Positions 48,186 through 49,033 of a stretch of 49,033 nucleotides of DNA are shown in pieces; positions within the stretch are counted from its first letter, which is position 1, and each line of letters opens with the position of its first letter. This DNA is from Lactiplantibacillus fabifermentans DSM 21115. GTDB lineage: Bacteria > Bacillota > Bacilli > Lactobacillales > Lactobacillaceae. The position numbers and the translations under genes were made by a program. The DNA is taken from NCBI RefSeq assembly GCF_000498955.2, contig NZ_AYGX02000144.1:1-49033 (forward strand), in the 5' to 3' direction. The notes under the pieces were generated by a model that had not been told where the DNA came from, did not search any database, and was given only the letters and a program-made list of their open reading frames with translations.

Positions 48186-48214
48186 TTGTAATAACTTTTA
48201 TCGTATGGTTTAAT
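48186..48214 (+). promoter_or_regulatory. Candidate promoter of the secreted protein gene
   Basis: TTGTAA (48186-48191), 17 bases, TTTAAT (48209-48214). It lies upstream of both the short peptide frame and the secreted protein gene. Confidence 0.5.
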
Positions 48215-48252
48215 TAAAATTGTTTCAAAAGGATACAAAGGGGATTAATTTA

Positions 48253-48306
48253 ATGAACAAGAAAACAAGTTTCAGACTGTTGGCAACACATTTTTATGTC
48301 ATTTAA
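48253..48306 (+). CDS. Possible 17-residue peptide
   Basis: The frame MNKKTSFRLLATHFYVI starts with ATG after an AAAGGGG site and ends 25 bp before the next gene's TTG. It has a basic start and hydrophobic end, as in leader or short signalling peptides, but no regulator of the Rgg/PlcR type is nearby. It could be a translated leader controlling the next gene, or chance. Confidence 0.35.
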   Translation: MNKKTSFRLLATHFYVI

Positions 48307-48331
48307 TTTATAAAGCTTTGGAGGAAACAAA

Positions 48332-48988
48332 TTGAAAAGAATATTACTCACTTGCCTATTAAGTATGACCTCAGGCATGCTAGTTACCGAAATTTTCGCG
48401 AACGCCAAAACGACTGAAGTATACGCCACGAATAGCTTCATTGAAGTTTATTCCAAACATAAAGATGAATACTCAGTCATTTCATCCGCCCGCGGCACCG
48501 TTTTTAAAACCAAAAATCCCAACAGCAATCCGTGGATTAAAGTGACTGACAATGGTAACGAGTACATCTACGTCCGCAAACAAGATGTTTCAAAAACTAT
48601 TCCGACCAGCACTAGTCACGGCTACTCATGGTGGGCCAAGCCCCGCAAAGTTATTGTGACCAAAGATACGCGTATCCGGAAGATAAAGGTACAGTACCCC
48701 CACTACAAAAACTACAGCGTCAAAACTGCAATTTTAAAACGTGGTACCGTCATCACGACCAATCACGCGGTCAGTTATGATTGGATTATCCAAAAGAAAG
48801 GCTATGCCCACAACAGTCACTATTTCTGGGTCATGAATGGTAGCAGTAAACCAAATTGGATTACCCCTTATTCTGGGTACTGGCCCGTTTCCAACAAATC
48901 AGTTCAATCTTCCTATCTCTACACGCGTAAAAACGCTAAGAGTGTTTGGTTGTACAGTGAGCCTGGCAAGCGCAAAGGGCTCTTATGA
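48332..48988 (+). CDS. Secreted protein of unknown function
   Basis: This 218-residue protein starts at TTG with GGAGG 7 bases upstream. It has a signal peptide (about residues 1-25, KRILLTCLLSM..TEIFANA, cut near ANA-K) and a mature part rich in Tyr, Trp, Lys and Ser with SH3-like repeats (WIKVTDNGNEYIYVRKQ; WIIQKKGYAHNSHYFW; YLYTRKNAKSVWLYSEPG). Such proteins are common in lactobacilli and are thought to bind the wall; I do not know a specific role. The C-terminus ends soon after the last repeat, so truncation is possible. Confidence 0.75.
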   Translation: MKRILLTCLLSMTSGMLVTEIFANAKTTEVYATNSFIEVYSKHKDEYSVISSARGTVFKTKNPNSNPWIKVTDNGNEYIYVRKQDVSKTIPTSTSHGYSWWAKPRKVIVTKDTRIRKIKVQYPHYKNYSVKTAILKRGTVITTNHAVSYDWIIQKKGYAHNSHYFWVMNGSSKPNWITPYSGYWPVSNKSVQSSYLYTRKNAKSVWLYSEPGKRKGLL

Positions 48989-49012
48989 TGTAATTACGGA
49001 CAACTTGTTCGC

Positions 49013-49030
49013 TATAATTATCTCAAAGGA
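49013..49030 (+). promoter_or_regulatory. -10 element and ribosome binding site of a gene beyond the window
   Basis: TATAAT at 49013-49018 and AAAGGAG at 49025-49031 suggest that a plus-strand gene starts just past the end. Confidence 0.5.
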
Positions 49031-49033
49031 GTC

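Overview
The window looks like a core-genome segment from a lactic acid bacterium of the Lactobacillaceae, most probably the Lactiplantibacillus (L. plantarum) group. The evidence is the D-lactate dehydrogenase and mevalonate HMG-CoA synthase sequences, the gene order pbpX2-dltX-dltA-dltB-dltC-dltD, an Asn-rich IF-2, strong AGGAGG-type ribosome binding sites and two CIRCE operators on hrcA. The species cannot be fixed from sequence alone. No tRNA, rRNA, CRISPR array, prophage or complete insertion sequence was seen.

Layout, left to right. 1-740 has no gene. 749-1076 holds two fused structured repeats. 1141-6832 (minus) is the teichoic-acid D-alanylation operon. 7267-12082 (minus) is the heat-shock operon hrcA-grpE-dnaK-dnaJ, with a promoter lying between two CIRCE boxes and a third CIRCE-like box beside a decayed membrane-protein gene. 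13253-23337 (minus) is the translation and transcription-factor block rimP-nusA-ylxR-ylxQ-infB-rbfA, then an inserted quinone oxidoreductase/Rrf2 regulator pair, then truB-ribF-aldB. 23477-37564 (minus) is rpsB-tsf-pyrH-frr-uppS-cdsA-rseP-proS-polC. 37791-45061 has mixed strands: a HAD phosphatase, ldhD, a GIY-YIG protein, a tRNA methylase, plsC, yneF, ynzC, lexA and an M20 peptidase. 45327-48988 holds a membrane-anchored protein, mvaS with three small upstream genes, and a secreted protein.

The most unusual content is intergenic. Nine substantial copies, and one fragment, of a structured element of about 175-185 bp lie in the large gaps. Each full copy folds as one long outer stem enclosing three hairpins, a four-way cloverleaf. 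The third hairpin carries a conserved loop beginning ACCG and ending GG, while the stem sequences differ between copies but stay complementary. Copies fall into types that I call A, B and C (working labels). B copies sit just past terminators, all in one orientation. In three gaps an A copy and a B or C copy face opposite ways around an AT-rich spacer. I do not recognise this family; it is the best candidate here for an undescribed system (a non-autonomous mobile element, a structured RNA, or both).

Functionally the window combines envelope charge control (dlt), protein folding, translation start and elongation, ribosome recycling, phospholipid, undecaprenyl and isoprenoid precursors, replication (PolC), SOS control (LexA) and pyruvate end-product metabolism (LdhD, acetolactate decarboxylase).
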